From assembly GCA_963921425.1 (NCBI GenBank), contig OY992835.1:21266001-21330000 (forward strand): a stretch of DNA of 64,000 nucleotides, in the 5' to 3' direction. Below are positions 40,345-52,092 of this stretch, piece after piece. Positions within the stretch are counted from its first letter, which is position 1; each line of letters starts with the position of its first letter. This DNA is from Dryas octopetala. Its lineage: Eukaryota; Streptophyta; Magnoliopsida; Rosales; Rosaceae. Under the pieces are notes generated by a model. It saw only the letters and a list, made by a program, of their open reading frames with translations, did not search any database and had not been told where the DNA came from. Position numbers and translations under genes: made by a program.

Positions 40345-42042
40345 ATGCAGCGCACCACCGCCCCACTCCAAACCCTCCTCGACCTTATCAACGAAACCCT
40401 TTCTCTCCTCCTCCGCTCCTCCCTCGCCGTCAAGTCCTTCCTCGGCCGCTGGCAGGCTCTTCGCTCCAAGCTCGCCTCCGTCAACTCCTCCGTCGCTGAC
40501 GTGTCCGACTCTCCCCACTGGGCCGAGAACCCACTCCTCTACACCCTCCTCCCCAACCTCCTCTCCACTCTCCAGCGACTCAACGCCCTCGCTGACCAAT
40601 GCACCGACACCTCATTCGCCGGCGGCAAGCTCCACATGCAGAGCGACCTCGACATGGCCTCCGCCGCCCTCTCCAACCAGCTCCGCGACCTCGACTTGCT
40701 GCTCAGATCTGGCGTCCTCCACCAGTCAAACGCCATCGTTTTGTCGCATCCGGGTCCCGGGTCGGGTAAAGATGACCTGGGCTTCTTCATCCGGGACCTC
40801 TTTACCCGGATACAAATCGGAGGCGTCGAGTTCAAGAAGAAGGCTCTGGAGTCTCTGCTCCAGCTCCTCAACGACGACGACAAAGCCGCGAGTCTCGTCG
40901 CCAAAGAAGGAAACGTCGCGTACCTGATTCACTTACTCGATTTCCACAACCAGCCTTGGGTTCGAGAACAAGCCATCTTCGCCGTGTCTCTCTTGGCCTC
41001 CGCAAACGACGAGTCGCGCAAGGCCGTGTTCGAAGAAGGGGGTTTAGGCCCATTGCTGAGAATACTCGAATCAGGGTCTTCACCTTTGAAAGAGAAGGCG
41101 GCGATTGCCGTCGAATCCCTCACCGCCGACCCAGAAAACGCCTGGGCCGTTTCGGCCTACGGCGGCGTATCGGTGCTGATCGAAGCGTGTCGATCTGGGT
41201 CTCCGGCGACGCAGACCCACGCAGTTGGTGCCATTAGAAACGTGGCCAATGTGGAGGAGATCAAGACGACTTTGGGAGAAGAAGGGGCTGTGCCAGTACT
41301 AGTCCATTTGCTGCTCTCAGGCACCACTGCTTCACAAGAAAAAGCGGCTAATTGCATATCAATTTTAGCCTCTACGGATGAGTATTTTCGAGCTTTGATA
41401 ATTCAAGAACGTGGGTTGCAGAGATTAATGCATTTGATCCAAGATTTATTGAGCTCAGAAACATTGGAACACGTTCTGCGAGCTATTGCTTCGCTCTCAG
41501 CTTCAGAGTCTTGCGCTCGAGTCCTGTCATCTTCAACCTTGTTCCTTGTCCAACTGGGCGAGTTCATAAATCACGGTAACACAATCCTACAGCAAATATC
41601 AGCTTCATTGCTTGCTAGCTTATCGACTAGTGTCAGCGATGGCAATAAGCGAGCCATCGGCAGCTGTATGGGGTCGTTGGTGAAGCTGATGGAGTCGCCA
41701 AAACCGGTGGGGCTACAAGAATCGGCGGCGCAAGCCCTGGTCTCGCTTTTGACGGTCCGGTCGAACCGGAAAGAGCTGGCGAGGGACGAGAAGAGCGTGA
41801 TGAGGCTGGTGCAGATGTTGGATCCCAAGAACGAGACGGTGAGTGGGAAGTTTCCGGTGATGGTGGTGGCGGCGATACTCGGCGGAGGGAGCCAGGGCTG
41901 CCGGAAGAGGCTGTTGGCTGCTGGGGCCCACCCTCATTTGCAGAGGTTGGCGGAAATGGAGGTCGCCGGAGCTAAGAAGGCGTTGCAGAGACTCTCCGGG
42001 AATCGGCTCAAGACCATCTTCTCCCGGGCATGGAGGGAATAA
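40345..42042 (+). CDS. Armadillo-repeat protein, intronless
   Basis: A single frame of 565 aa starts at ATG 40345. The N-terminal 150 residues are a helical, Leu-rich region without a known enzymatic motif. From about residue 170 to 550 there are consecutive armadillo-type repeats with typical patches such as EKAAIAVESL, THAVGAIRNVA, QEKAANCISILAS and QESAAQALVSLL. The architecture resembles plant armadillo superfamily proteins often described as vacuolar-protein-8-like. No U-box is visible, so ubiquitin ligase activity is not indicated. There is no signal peptide or membrane span; it is probably a cytosolic or nuclear scaffold. The coding strand is GC-rich relative to the flanks, as is common for intronless plant genes. 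Partner and process cannot be told from sequence. Confidence 0.88.
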   Translation: MQRTTAPLQTLLDLINETLSLLLRSSLAVKSFLGRWQALRSKLASVNSSVADVSDSPHWAENPLLYTLLPNLLSTLQRLNALADQCTDTSFAGGKLHMQSDLDMASAALSNQLRDLDLLLRSGVLHQSNAIVLSHPGPGSGKDDLGFFIRDLFTRIQIGGVEFKKKALESLLQLLNDDDKAASLVAKEGNVAYLIHLLDFHNQPWVREQAIFAVSLLASANDESRKAVFEEGGLGPLLRILESGSSPLKEKAAIAVESLTADPENAWAVSAYGGVSVLIEACRSGSPATQTHAVGAIRNVANVEEIKTTLGEEGAVPVLVHLLLSGTTASQEKAANCISILASTDEYFRALIIQERGLQRLMHLIQDLLSSETLEHVLRAIASLSASESCARVLSSSTLFLVQLGEFINHGNTILQQISASLLASLSTSVSDGNKRAIGSCMGSLVKLMESPKPVGLQESAAQALVSLLTVRSNRKELARDEKSVMRLVQMLDPKNETVSGKFPVMVVAAILGGGSQGCRKRLLAAGAHPHLQRLAEMEVAGAKKALQRLSGNRLKTIFSRAWRE

Positions 42043-44298
42043 CCAACCGCGAAACCTGCCAACAAAAAGGTCAGTTTCGGGATTTGGTTTTTTTGTAAAG
42101 GATGTTTGACTTTAGGGCTTTAGGACTTTGACTCTGACGTGTCATTTGTGCAAGCCAATGAGAGTGTGCCAAGTCGGCTTGGCAGCCTGGCTGTCCTTCT
42201 CCAAAAGTAGCCACCTGGTTGGCCATGGAGTCAAATGACAATTCTGCCCCGTATAGGATATTAGATTGTTTGTGTTGGTGGGCCTAATGCTTTTTGGTGC
42301 CGACGTGTCGAGTCACAGGAATACTATTCCATGTGACTGGAATGGATGGTATCTTGTTGTTAAGTCCATATTAACAACTGTAAATGTAAGTCCATCTAGA
42401 AGGTCCTTGTTACATTCACGGATAGATTAAATGTGGACTTGTGAAGTCATTGAATTGAATGTCATGTTGCGGTGCGGTGGTAGGCAGACCATGGACTTTT
42501 AGTGACACATGGCAAAGTCGTAGCCAAAAAGGGCAAAAGATTAAAAAAAAAAAAAAAAAAAAGAGTGGTGGCGTAGTAGTCCCCATATAATTCGTACTAA
42601 GATGTTGTCGTCACTTTTTTGGGTCGTAGATTTGGCTGACATTAATTTGTTGGTAATTTACTACAGGAGGAGGGGAGGTCATTTGGATTTTCTAACCGTC
42701 CAAGAATGAGAAGCTACTACTTTGCTTGGACAAGCAACAACAAACACACAAATCCTATACCCAACTTTTTTTTATCTAATTTATATTATACCTCAAAAAA
42801 AAAAAAAAACACCACTTATATATATTTATATATTAATCCTAGTATTAATATTATATTGGCAAGAAAGAAAAGGAGCATGGATGCGGTTTTTAGGGAGTAT
42901 CCTCGGTTTTCTATTCCTTTTTTTAATTTTATTAATTGATTCACTCGTGAAAGCTGTAAGAGAGAGAAGTTCATTTTTCATTTTGATGATTGTCATCTTT
43001 TTGTTTTGTTTTTTTTTTCTTTGTTCATTACCCACTTGTGACTTGTTTTTTTGTTTGATAATGTACATCCTCCCAGAGAAGCCTTTGTTGTTTTATATTT
43101 GTAATGGACATGGGTTTTAGACTGTGAATTAGAAAGTGTGCAACTGTTTCTGTGTGTTTTTGTTTTTTGACTAATGACAGTAGCAGTACTACTGGGTGTT
43201 GTGATGCTATCTTGTGGTGATGTTATCTGAACCCTCCATTCCAATTCTTGTTTGTGTACCATATATGATGATGACAATGTTGATGATGGTGGTGAATGTT
43301 GCTTGATGTGGATATGGACCTTTTTTTAAGTTGGGAATTTGGGATACATCAACATAATATTATGATATAGTGAACCCAAAGCTTTAGGAGCTAGATTTTG
43401 CTTTTTCTTTTTTCTTTTTTTCTATCTTTGTGAGCAGATAATGGGAAGATATCAATGGCAATTTGGCAATGATGAAAGTCTTTCGTTTCTGAAACACTCA
43501 TGAGTTGGCTCTTTCAACAGATTTGGTGGAATAGTTGATGGACCCCTCTTCTCATGCTTGTTTAGTAATTAGCATACATGATAAGCAAAGGACTGAAAAT
43601 CCAGTCTCCATTTGCACAAGCTTGTGAGGCTTGAGCTTCACAACCAAAGTGGAACTTAATTCCAATCACAATTACAGTCTTACAGAGATGGATGGCTGTG
43701 ATTTATTTACAAGAAGAAGACAGCATGCATATTTCATATTTGTTGGGGTGTGGAGTGGGTCCTTGAGATTTTGCGAATCTTGTAAAGGTTGGAAAACTGA
43801 AAAGAAAGAACATTGGAATGACAGGAAGGTAGGCACGGCGTAGATGTAGGGAAGGGAGGGGACTATGAGTCTATGACTAATGAGAGAGTGGGGGCAATTT
43901 AGGTAATTGGGCCAACAAGTGCGGGTCCCAAGTAGAAGAAGAAGTTCACAGCGACCTCACATGGGAAAGATAGATAGATATATATATATATATATATATA
44001 TGCAGAGGCTGAAGAGTAAATTATTAGTATAAAGTTATATTTATTAGATTAAGTCTCTAATATTATTCATAAGATGTGTGGTCCATTTTTCCTTCACAAG
44101 TTCACATGCTATTGTTTTGTAGGCTACACGACACCCTACCAGTCTAGCAAGCTACCAGCACATTGAAATTGCATCTGATGCTATGCTATGCTGCTAAAGA
44201 AAAGTTTGTGACTTTTTCTGACTCATATTTTCCCGTGACAACTACCCCTCTCTCTTTAAAGCAACTGCGTAAACTAGCTGTAAAGCTTCCTTCACACC
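42043..44298. other. Intergenic DNA
   Basis: No coding exon recognised. It contains poly(A) and poly(T) runs and an (AT)n stretch at about 43979-44001. Confidence 0.55.
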
Positions 44299-44411
<113 letters not shown>

Positions 44412-44554
44412 GCTCTTTTCTGCCATTTCCCGCCAACATTGCACGGTTACAATGTCAGTTAAACCGTGCCTTCTCTGCCCCATCCCTCCAAATATTTGAT
44501 TGTTTCTTTCGTTCTATTTATTCCTTTTGTCCTCTTCAACTTGAACTAGAATCT

Positions 44555-44613
44555 AAGATCTTTGGTAAATGCTTGCCCAAAAAAAAAAAATAAAAAAAAG
44601 ATCTTTGGTAAAT
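44555..44613. repeat. Poly(A) micro-insertion with 16-bp target duplication
   Basis: AAGATCTTTGGTAAAT occurs at 44555-44570 and 44598-44613 without mismatch. The 27-bp core is GCTTGCCC followed by an A-rich tail interrupted by one T. Confidence 0.7.
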
Positions 44614-44941
44614 TGGGGGTGCAAAATAGCTTCATCTTATGGAGGGAGCAGTTATGGGATGTGAATCTTTTTCCAACTGTAAATAGGATCTAAGATATTT
44701 ACTAATTTGGAGGTGCAAACGAACTTGACTTGTGTAACGAAAGATAAAACTCGACTCACTTTTTTTGGCGACTTGAGTTTGAATCTAGATTTTAGTTTTC
44801 TACATACGGGCCATAGTCGTTGGGCTTATATGCTTTGACATAAACAGATGCACAACAAGGCCCATGTTTCATTCTTTGGTGCAACAGCACTTTTGTGAAT
44901 CGAAAGAATTACAACTCAATTACACTTGGAATTGACAATCA

Positions 44942-46681
44942 TCATCCACTCAAATGCTTGGTAATTATCTTGTTTTGCTGCTCCAACCAGAGTCTTTGTT
45001 GATGCAACAGACTTTCTTCATTCAGTAATTCATTACACATTATAGGTTCACTCGTTCCAAACGGGTCATCTTTTTCATTAGGCAATGCTCCTCCTCTTGT
45101 GCTCTCGTTGTCGTTATTTGTTGGTGTCGTTGCACTATCACTTGTACTCTGTGCACAAAATGTTGGTGCCTCTGCCATTGTGCTCTGTTTTGGATCTGGT
45201 TCAAATAATGTTAGTGCCAATGTGTCATCACTGCTACTCTGTTCTTGCTCGTGCGCACAAAACGTTGGCGCCGACGTGGAAGGGAATGAAAACAAATCAT
45301 CCACTTGGAAATTTCCCAGGCCATCAACGTTGGTGGTGGTTGCAAAGCTCTCTGCTTCCGTGGAGAGGTCTTGAAGAAACGGATTGTATTGGTTTTGGGT
45401 TGACGTCAATGAAGAATCTTGAAACCACTTGTCCACGTCATTGATTGAAGATGAATTTTGCACCGTCTGATTTGCAGACTCAAATAGAACAAGCTCCCAA
45501 ATATCTTTCGGAGGCTCTTGATCGTTTTGAATGTCTGTTTCTGGCTGTGGCGGAGGCCAGTGATCAAAAGATACAAGATCAAGACATGAACTCGAATTGG
45601 AATTGGAATTGGAATTGGAATTCGAATTGATTGTTGGTTGGTTGAGATCATTCGTTGCACTCATTAAATCCTCCAAGGACGTGCAGGCCGAGCCGAAAAG
45701 GGACCCCCTCTCGGACTCCTCCGCCTGATCCTGTAGGTCCGAGGTGGTCAGACCTTTCGGATTAGGCGGAGGAAGCTGCAGATGCAGCGGAGATCGACCG
45801 GGAAACGAAGCCTGGTCTTTCAAAAACTCCTGCAACGTCTCGAGGAGCTCCTCCGAGACCTTCTGCACGCTCGGGTACTCGGAGGTCCGCCCCACCCCCA
45901 TGCTCTTACACAAGCCGTAAAACGACGAAAGCTCCTCGAATTGCTTGGAGGCTTTGACGCAAGCGTGAAAAGCATGGACGCAGGATTGGTATTGCAGATG
46001 GAAAAAGCTGTCTAGAAGAAGCGCCAAACCGTCCGATATGTCCCGGTACAGATGGTACGTCTCTTGGACGATGGCGTGTAGAGAGATTAGGACTAAACGG
46101 TTGGTTTTGGCAGCACCGGTTGGCGTGGTGGCGATAGCCCGGTCGAGCAATTTCTGGCAGTAATGGATCCGGTCCAGCATCATCGGGGGTTTGATGTCGC
46201 GGCGGTGGAGATTCCCGGTGAGGAAGCAGTCGAGCCTCTCGTCGAGGTAGAGCGCGAAGGTCCTGACAAAGGCGGTGTAGTCCCAGGGACTATTGGAGTC
46301 GTCGCGAAAGTTGGAGAGGTTGACAATCTTGGCGCCGCGCTTCATGGCCTGGACGACTTGGATGGGGAAGTAGGGGTCGCCGTCCTGGAAGATGCGGAGG
46401 ACCAGCATCAGGGATTTCAGGGCCACGATCCAATTGCGCGTCTTTCCCACGCGCCTCGCGATGGCGCTGGTGCACGCCTCCGCGTAGCCCTTGTTGGACG
46501 AGATGAGACTCAGGATCTCGTTCACGTATTTTTCCTCGATTGGAACGACGTCGTGGCTCGTGGCCTTGAGGACCGTCACCTCCAGGTTGGCCGCGTTGTT
46601 GCTGCTGTTGGAGACCTTGGCGAGGCTTATGCTAGTCTGGTCCTTCACTGCCCCGATTGCCTTCTTCAGCTTGCTCGGCAT
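44942..46681 (-). CDS. ANTH-domain clathrin assembly protein (AP180/CALM type)
   Basis: The intronless frame gives 579 aa from ATG 46681. The frame extends upstream to 46819, but the extension is Ser/Thr/Pro-rich and unlike the family, whereas MPSKLKKAIGAVKDQTSISL is a typical family start. Residues 1-300 form the ANTH domain, with KATSH (39-43) in the phosphoinositide-binding region and conserved WDYTAFVRTFALYLDERLD. The C-terminal half is low complexity and carries adaptor and clathrin-type short motifs (DLF, DPF, NPF), including a GGAATT-encoded Ser-Asn run near 45590-45625. Such proteins bind PIP2 at the plasma membrane or trans-Golgi, recruit clathrin and sort SNAREs during endocytosis. 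The plant family is large; the exact orthologue is not assigned. It is antisense to no other gene; the frame at 46163-46792 on the plus strand is its shadow. Confidence 0.93.
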   Translation of the reverse strand: MPSKLKKAIGAVKDQTSISLAKVSNSSNNAANLEVTVLKATSHDVVPIEEKYVNEILSLISSNKGYAEACTSAIARRVGKTRNWIVALKSLMLVLRIFQDGDPYFPIQVVQAMKRGAKIVNLSNFRDDSNSPWDYTAFVRTFALYLDERLDCFLTGNLHRRDIKPPMMLDRIHYCQKLLDRAIATTPTGAAKTNRLVLISLHAIVQETYHLYRDISDGLALLLDSFFHLQYQSCVHAFHACVKASKQFEELSSFYGLCKSMGVGRTSEYPSVQKVSEELLETLQEFLKDQASFPGRSPLHLQLPPPNPKGLTTSDLQDQAEESERGSLFGSACTSLEDLMSATNDLNQPTINSNSNSNSNSNSSSCLDLVSFDHWPPPQPETDIQNDQEPPKDIWELVLFESANQTVQNSSSINDVDKWFQDSSLTSTQNQYNPFLQDLSTEAESFATTTNVDGLGNFQVDDLFSFPSTSAPTFCAHEQEQSSSDDTLALTLFEPDPKQSTMAEAPTFCAQSTSDSATTPTNNDNESTRGGALPNEKDDPFGTSEPIMCNELLNEESLLHQQRLWLEQQNKIITKHLSG

Positions 46682-49600
46682 TGTTGTTGTTTTCTTTCTT
46701 TTTGGGTTGATGATGATCGAGATGAGAGAATGGGGATGAGGCTGGTGAGGTTTGCAACAATTCTGGGTGCTGGAGGAGGAAAAGGCTCGTGATTTTGTGG
46801 ACGTCACAGAGACTCGCAATTGTTAATTGACTCAGTCCTCTCCAATCGTAACCATTTGCATGCATGCATGCAGCGTTTGTTAATATGCCTTTATTAGTTT
46901 TCTGGACCGGTTTCCAAGTCATGCGCTAGCTACTAGATCGAATAACCTAAACTTAGCTCGCAACTCTTATCAGAAAAACCTGTAAATCTATTTATATATG
47001 TAATACGTACAGATCGAAGCAGACATGCAGTTGTAACTAGAACACTGTTTGAACTTTTCTTTTTTTGGCCAATGAACACTGTTTGAACTTTGAATATAGG
47101 TTTTTTTTTTACATTTTAATGTATGTGGTCTTGTAGAGTTGTAGTCTCGTGTATATTTCATAAAACGCCCAAGAATCAGATACAAACAGGCTAAAGTTTT
47201 AGTGGCTAAAGGCCCAAAATAACTAGACACAAAATACCATGGGCTTAGTGATTCGGGCTAGATCATCTAGCAGTAGCTAAGAAGTGCAAACTTAATATTT
47301 GGTGGAACATTAATTAGTTTAAAACTTTAAATAGATTCTCAGAGCTCTCTGCAATGAAGGTGGTCTCAGAGTCTGAGACTCTGATCAGCTATGCCTACCC
47401 AGGAAATATTAATAACACTTTAATACAGTCACCTTCAGTCTCAAACTCTGGCCTTTTGTACTTCTTCTCGATTGAACAAGTGTGTGAATTTTTATTTTTG
47501 TAATCACATTCAGAGCCAAGTATTTGGGTCTATGTAGCCCGTTGGGCTTTCATGTCTTTGAGAGATGACTAGATGGGTTAGCTAAAATTTTCATTACATT
47601 TTCATGTGACCAATTTCGTTACTTTTTGGATGAAAGTTAGCGTTTATACTGTTTTGGTACAAATTGAAAAGTTTGTGGACCAAATTAACACTTTTTATAA
47701 TTAGTAGATCAAATTGAGATTCACTGTCAAATTCGTGAACTATTTTTGTATTTAACCCTAAATATTTTGTAAGATTTTTAATGCTAGTTTTTCAACGTTT
47801 TAAAAGCTTTAATTGATTGTTTACTCTTTCCTACTTGGTTTATGATTTATTTCCTACTTCTATAAGGCTTGTTATCTTTAAAAGCTCTAATATGTGGCTT
47901 TTTCATTAGTCAAGTTAGCTAATATATTATACATTCTAAGGTTTAGTGCATAAACATTTAATCATATATGATAGTTCTTCATGCATAAACATATATAGTT
48001 TGAATAGATTATTCTTTGTAAATCTATTCAAGCTATCGATTTCATTCATTCATCTTACATTATTGGTTGAACTCAAGCGTCAAGGTTAAAGCTGAGTTCG
48101 TGAGCTCTTGTCTTCAGGGTGTTAGTAAGAAGGTTTTCCTATAATTCTTGTGATCAAAGAGTTATAGGTGGCATGAGGCCAGTTTACTTTTTAGAAGGAG
48201 TCTAGTTAGGGTTTAGATTGAGTTACTAGATATATCTTTTTAGGTTATCATAGTGGATTGTTTATCTGGGTTAAGTCTCGCTGTTTTTACCTAGTAAAAG
48301 GTTTTTCTGAATCAACAAATGTTATTTGTGATTGCTTTGTTTTGTTGCTTTATTTGTGATTGATTTGTTTTGTTGTTCCCTTAGTTATATTGTTTTTAAT
48401 CCACTATTTAATTAATCAACTTGATAAAATTAAAATTGGGTAAATTTTTTATAAAACCTATTTATCCTTCTAGGCTTGTTTAGTAATCTAACTAAGGGAA
48501 TTTTTTATTAGCTTTGTCATGGCCGAATTACTAGTTGCCTAGCTTTTTGGGCTTGCGCATGCAGTTACCCAAATGGGGTGGACCAAACGGTCCAAACAGC
48601 AAGAAATCAAAACCCGAAGTAATTCTATTCTTGCACAAAAACAAACACAACACCTTCAGTCTGTATTCAGAAGTCAAAACAAAATTTATGAATGCAGGGA
48701 TGAAAATGGTACACCACAGAGTGAAGACAATGGATAATCAATCAAATCAAGCATATTCATTAATGCATATGTCAGATGTTTGATCATTGAGGAATGAAAA
48801 TGGGGTTCGTTTCAATATATACCTCAGAATTAAGAGTGGGACAAAGTCGATCGATGGTAGGTTGAAGTTGAGTACTAAGATCCTAAGAATTAATTAAGAC
48901 AAAATCAATCAATGGTAGCTAAGAGCCTCAGAATTAAGAGGAAGCTTGGTAGGTTGAAGTTGAGTACATTAATTAATGACATAGGCACTGGAAGAAAAGG
49001 CCCGCAATAATTCATGGCATGTGACTGTATGCAGAGTACAAGGCAATGGACCGGAAGGCAAGGATAATCTATTTGCATTCCACCCACCAAATCTAAGTCT
49101 TGCCCCCAAAAATGACTTGGGTGAAGGCCGTAGTTTTTACTATAAACACAATATTAAGAGGAAAAATATTAAATAAAATTATATAAAAATATAAGTATAG
49201 CTAGCAAGAAATACAATCACCCTCAACTCAAATCAGTTTGTGCTCATCCAAAGATAGAGGATCATGGACAACAAGTTGTTACCGAATTTATGGCATAAGC
49301 CGAATGCTAATAATACAGTTGCATCTGATAGCTTGGGCTTAAGCCGCATTTATGGCACAAGCTTGGTTCTGTTATGGGTTGTCGGTTGTTAACTTGTGAT
49401 CAAGGTATTATATTACCTTTTTTTTTCCTGAAATCGAAACACATCTTTAACAATTTTTAGCGAAGATTTCTCCGAAATTTCAAAATTTTTTTCCAACTTC
49501 AGAAATTTATCGAAATTTTCTATTTTCTTCAACTTAAGAAATTCAACAAAAATAGCTCAAGACTCTAAATAATTTACTGAAAAATTCTACAAACTCGTAT

Positions 49601-50269
49601 TGATAAGTACTAATTTCCTATGGCCTTAAAAGAGTCAAATTTATTTAAAAAAAATTATGAAAAATCCTACTATCATAATTTAATTCTAAAAAAAATAATC
49701 TCCAAATTCTTGAATTTCATTTCTAAAATTCATTTCCACACAACTAAGCTCTAGAACCACAACCATATGTCTAATTTAGTTAAAATAAACTTAAAGAAAT
49801 TTCTAATTCTTTTAAACAAACCTTAGAACAAGTTTGAAAAATTTAAGTAACAAAATTACTATAAGCCAAAATTTAGGTTGTTACACTCAATGAAGATAAA
49901 GCTTGGCTGGCTAAGAGGCATGAGAAAAACTGAAGGAAAGATTAAAAAAAAAAAAAAAAGACTGAAGAGAGAGGCATGGGGAAAAAAAAGTAAAGAAAAA
50001 AAAAAGGGGGGGTTTGGGGCCCTTGGGCAATTGGAAAGGGAAAAAAAAAAGTTTGAGATTTCGTTTAGTTATTTTAAACCTTAAACTGTAATACATTTCA
50101 TTATAAAAAGATAATTAAAAGTATCCTAAAGAGCCTAAAATCTAATATCCTAAAGAATATAGAGTATATAGGATTTAATGTATAAATTATAGAGCATAAA
50201 AAGTATTAGGGTATATAGAGTATTAGGGTTTAGATTTTAGTGTATAATTAAATTATTAGAAAATTAGGA
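46682..50269. other. Intergenic DNA with possible retroelement remnant
   Basis: No coding exon recognised. At about 48060-48500 the sequence (TGGATTGTTTATCTGGG, then TACCTAGTAAAAGG, then CTTCTAGGCTTG) looks like the inner end of a degraded copia-type LTR, but no ends or target duplication were found. A micro-insertion lies at 47040-47091. Confidence 0.4.
47040..47091. repeat. Poly(T)-GGCC micro-insertion with 18-bp target duplication
   Basis: GAACACTGTTTGAACTTT occurs at 47040-47057 and 47074-47091 without mismatch. The 16-bp core TCTTTTTTTGGCCAAT, reverse complemented, is ATTGGCCAAAAAAAGA, the same TGGCC-A(n) form seen at 23491. Confidence 0.75.
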
Positions 50270-50960
50270 TTAAATACCAAATTTCAATAATTTTTTGGTA
50301 TAACATGAAGACCATATAATTTTTCAATTGAACTACCAAATTTAAATGTAGTTTTTTAGATTAGGTCACAAATATGTTAGACCCTTTGATTTAAGCATTT
50401 TCCATTTGACATTTTTATCTTTTGACCCACATATGATGAGTGTTACTTAAAATTTATAAAGTTTTGACAAAATTGCCCTTGAGACTTTTATATTATCTTG
50501 AAAATTTGCTAATGTAGTCTCAACTTCAAATTTAGTTGTGACTGAACGACAGTCACATTTAAGTTGTGAGACAGTCAAAGTTAAGTTGTGACTTAATTAA
50601 ATTTTTTTTAGAGAAATTATACTACAATATAGTATAAATAGAGGTCAAAACAATACTTTTACTCAAAATAATATATAGTATAGTGGTGTGAGTTGTCTCT
50701 TTTAATTTACCAAGATAGTCACAGTTAAGTTGTGACTGGATTGCTTTTTTCTTTTTTAATATAATATAGTATAAATTAATGTAATATTTGTGATGTAATA
50801 TTATTTTTATTTTTTTATTGTAGTGGCATGTGGTGTAATATATGTAAATTCTAATACCTTTTACTTTATTAATTTGTTTGACCTTTCAACTAGTACCTAA
50901 TCTAAAATACTATTTAATTTTGGTACCTAAACTAAAAAGTTATTGAAATTTAGTAGTTAA
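50270..50960. mobile_element. Probable degenerate TIR/foldback element
   Basis: The left end TTAAATACCAAATTTCAATA resembles the reverse complement of the right end TTAACTACTAAATTTCAATA, and a second pair (TTTTTTAGATTAGGT near 50351; ACCTAATCTAAAATA near 50896) lies further in. The interior has three related stretches around AGTTGTGACT (about 50533, 50580 and 50720). No clear target duplication is visible, so boundaries are approximate. Confidence 0.45.
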
Positions 50961-51397
50961 AATCAATGGATCTTTAAATTATACAGTATAAATAATATAC
51001 TAATTTTATTTAACACTATTTGCTCCAGCGCACATTATATTCACCTTATATCACATGAAACCTACAATATAATTTAGTTTTTTCAAAGTTTTTTTTATCA
51101 ATTTAGTAGATAATATGTTAAATAAATATATGGTAAAGTTTAATTAAAAATTTCTATCGTTTTCGTCTAATTTTTGTCGAAATTTAAAAATGTTCGAAAT
51201 TTACTTGAAATTCGAAATTTAATTACTTGCTTGCGATCCAATTGAAAACGAAATTAAAAGAGAAAAAAATAACCAAACAAACAAATTAATGGCTCACCAC
51301 ATATTCTGGCTCCTCAGTCCTCTCCCTCAGCTATGCCCCATGCCCCTATCTGTATAAAAGCAGAATTCATAACACATTAATTACTATCGTGACCTAC

Positions 51398-51454
51398 AGA
51401 GGGAACATTATTTATTTATCTTTTATTTTTGGCCAGGATAGAGGGAACATTATT
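51398..51454. repeat. Poly(T)-GGCC micro-insertion with 15-bp target duplication
   Basis: AGAGGGAACATTATT occurs at 51398-51412 and 51440-51454. The 27-bp core ends TTTTTGGCCAGGAT; its reverse complement begins ATCCTGGCCAAAAA, matching the core at 52388. Confidence 0.72.
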
Positions 51455-52092
51455 AATTCTGCTAGAAAAGACATTATCAAGGTCACTCTAGTACTGTATC
51501 CAGTTGATATGGGTGCATAAATTCCAATAATATATAGTGGATTATAGTAAATTTTAGTGCGTCTTAAGTCGATGTGAGTGAAAAACATGGGCGTACATGG
51601 TAGAATTTTCTCATCATTAATTTAATTGTTATATGAATTTGTCACTATAGCCTAAATGAGGGTGTGAAATATGTCATTTCCTTTCTTAATTTGATGAGGT
51701 GAGATAAGTCATTTTCATGAATCATGAATTCATGATGAAATGAATGAATAGTTTTGTGATTTTATTGGAGCAAAGCTAGACTTCCGTTTTCCACTTCATC
51801 TCAAAGTTCATGCTTTTGTGAGTTGCAATATCGTTGAAGCCAAGACAATTTCCGTTTTCCAACAACTAACGTAACAAAGAATGAGTGGCAAACTGGCAAC
51901 GGCCATACACATAAATACACCTTCCTCCATCATTTCATTTCCATGCAAATCTCAATACGTTGAGTTTAATTAGCCAAAAGTAGTCGCTAAAGATTATAAT
52001 TAGCAACAAAAAGAAAAGTCAGTTGTCGCTAAAGATAGATTCAGAATAATTAATTAGTAACAGATCGAGTTGATTAGGCAAAGGCTGTAGCA

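Noticed and set aside
46163-46792. 209-codon plus-strand frame
   Set aside because: Complement of the ANTH coding sequence, Val/Gly/Asp-rich as expected for such shadows.
46682-46819. 46-residue N-terminal extension of the ANTH protein
   Set aside because: The frame is open, but the start does not look like the family and the good start MPSKLKK lies at 46681.
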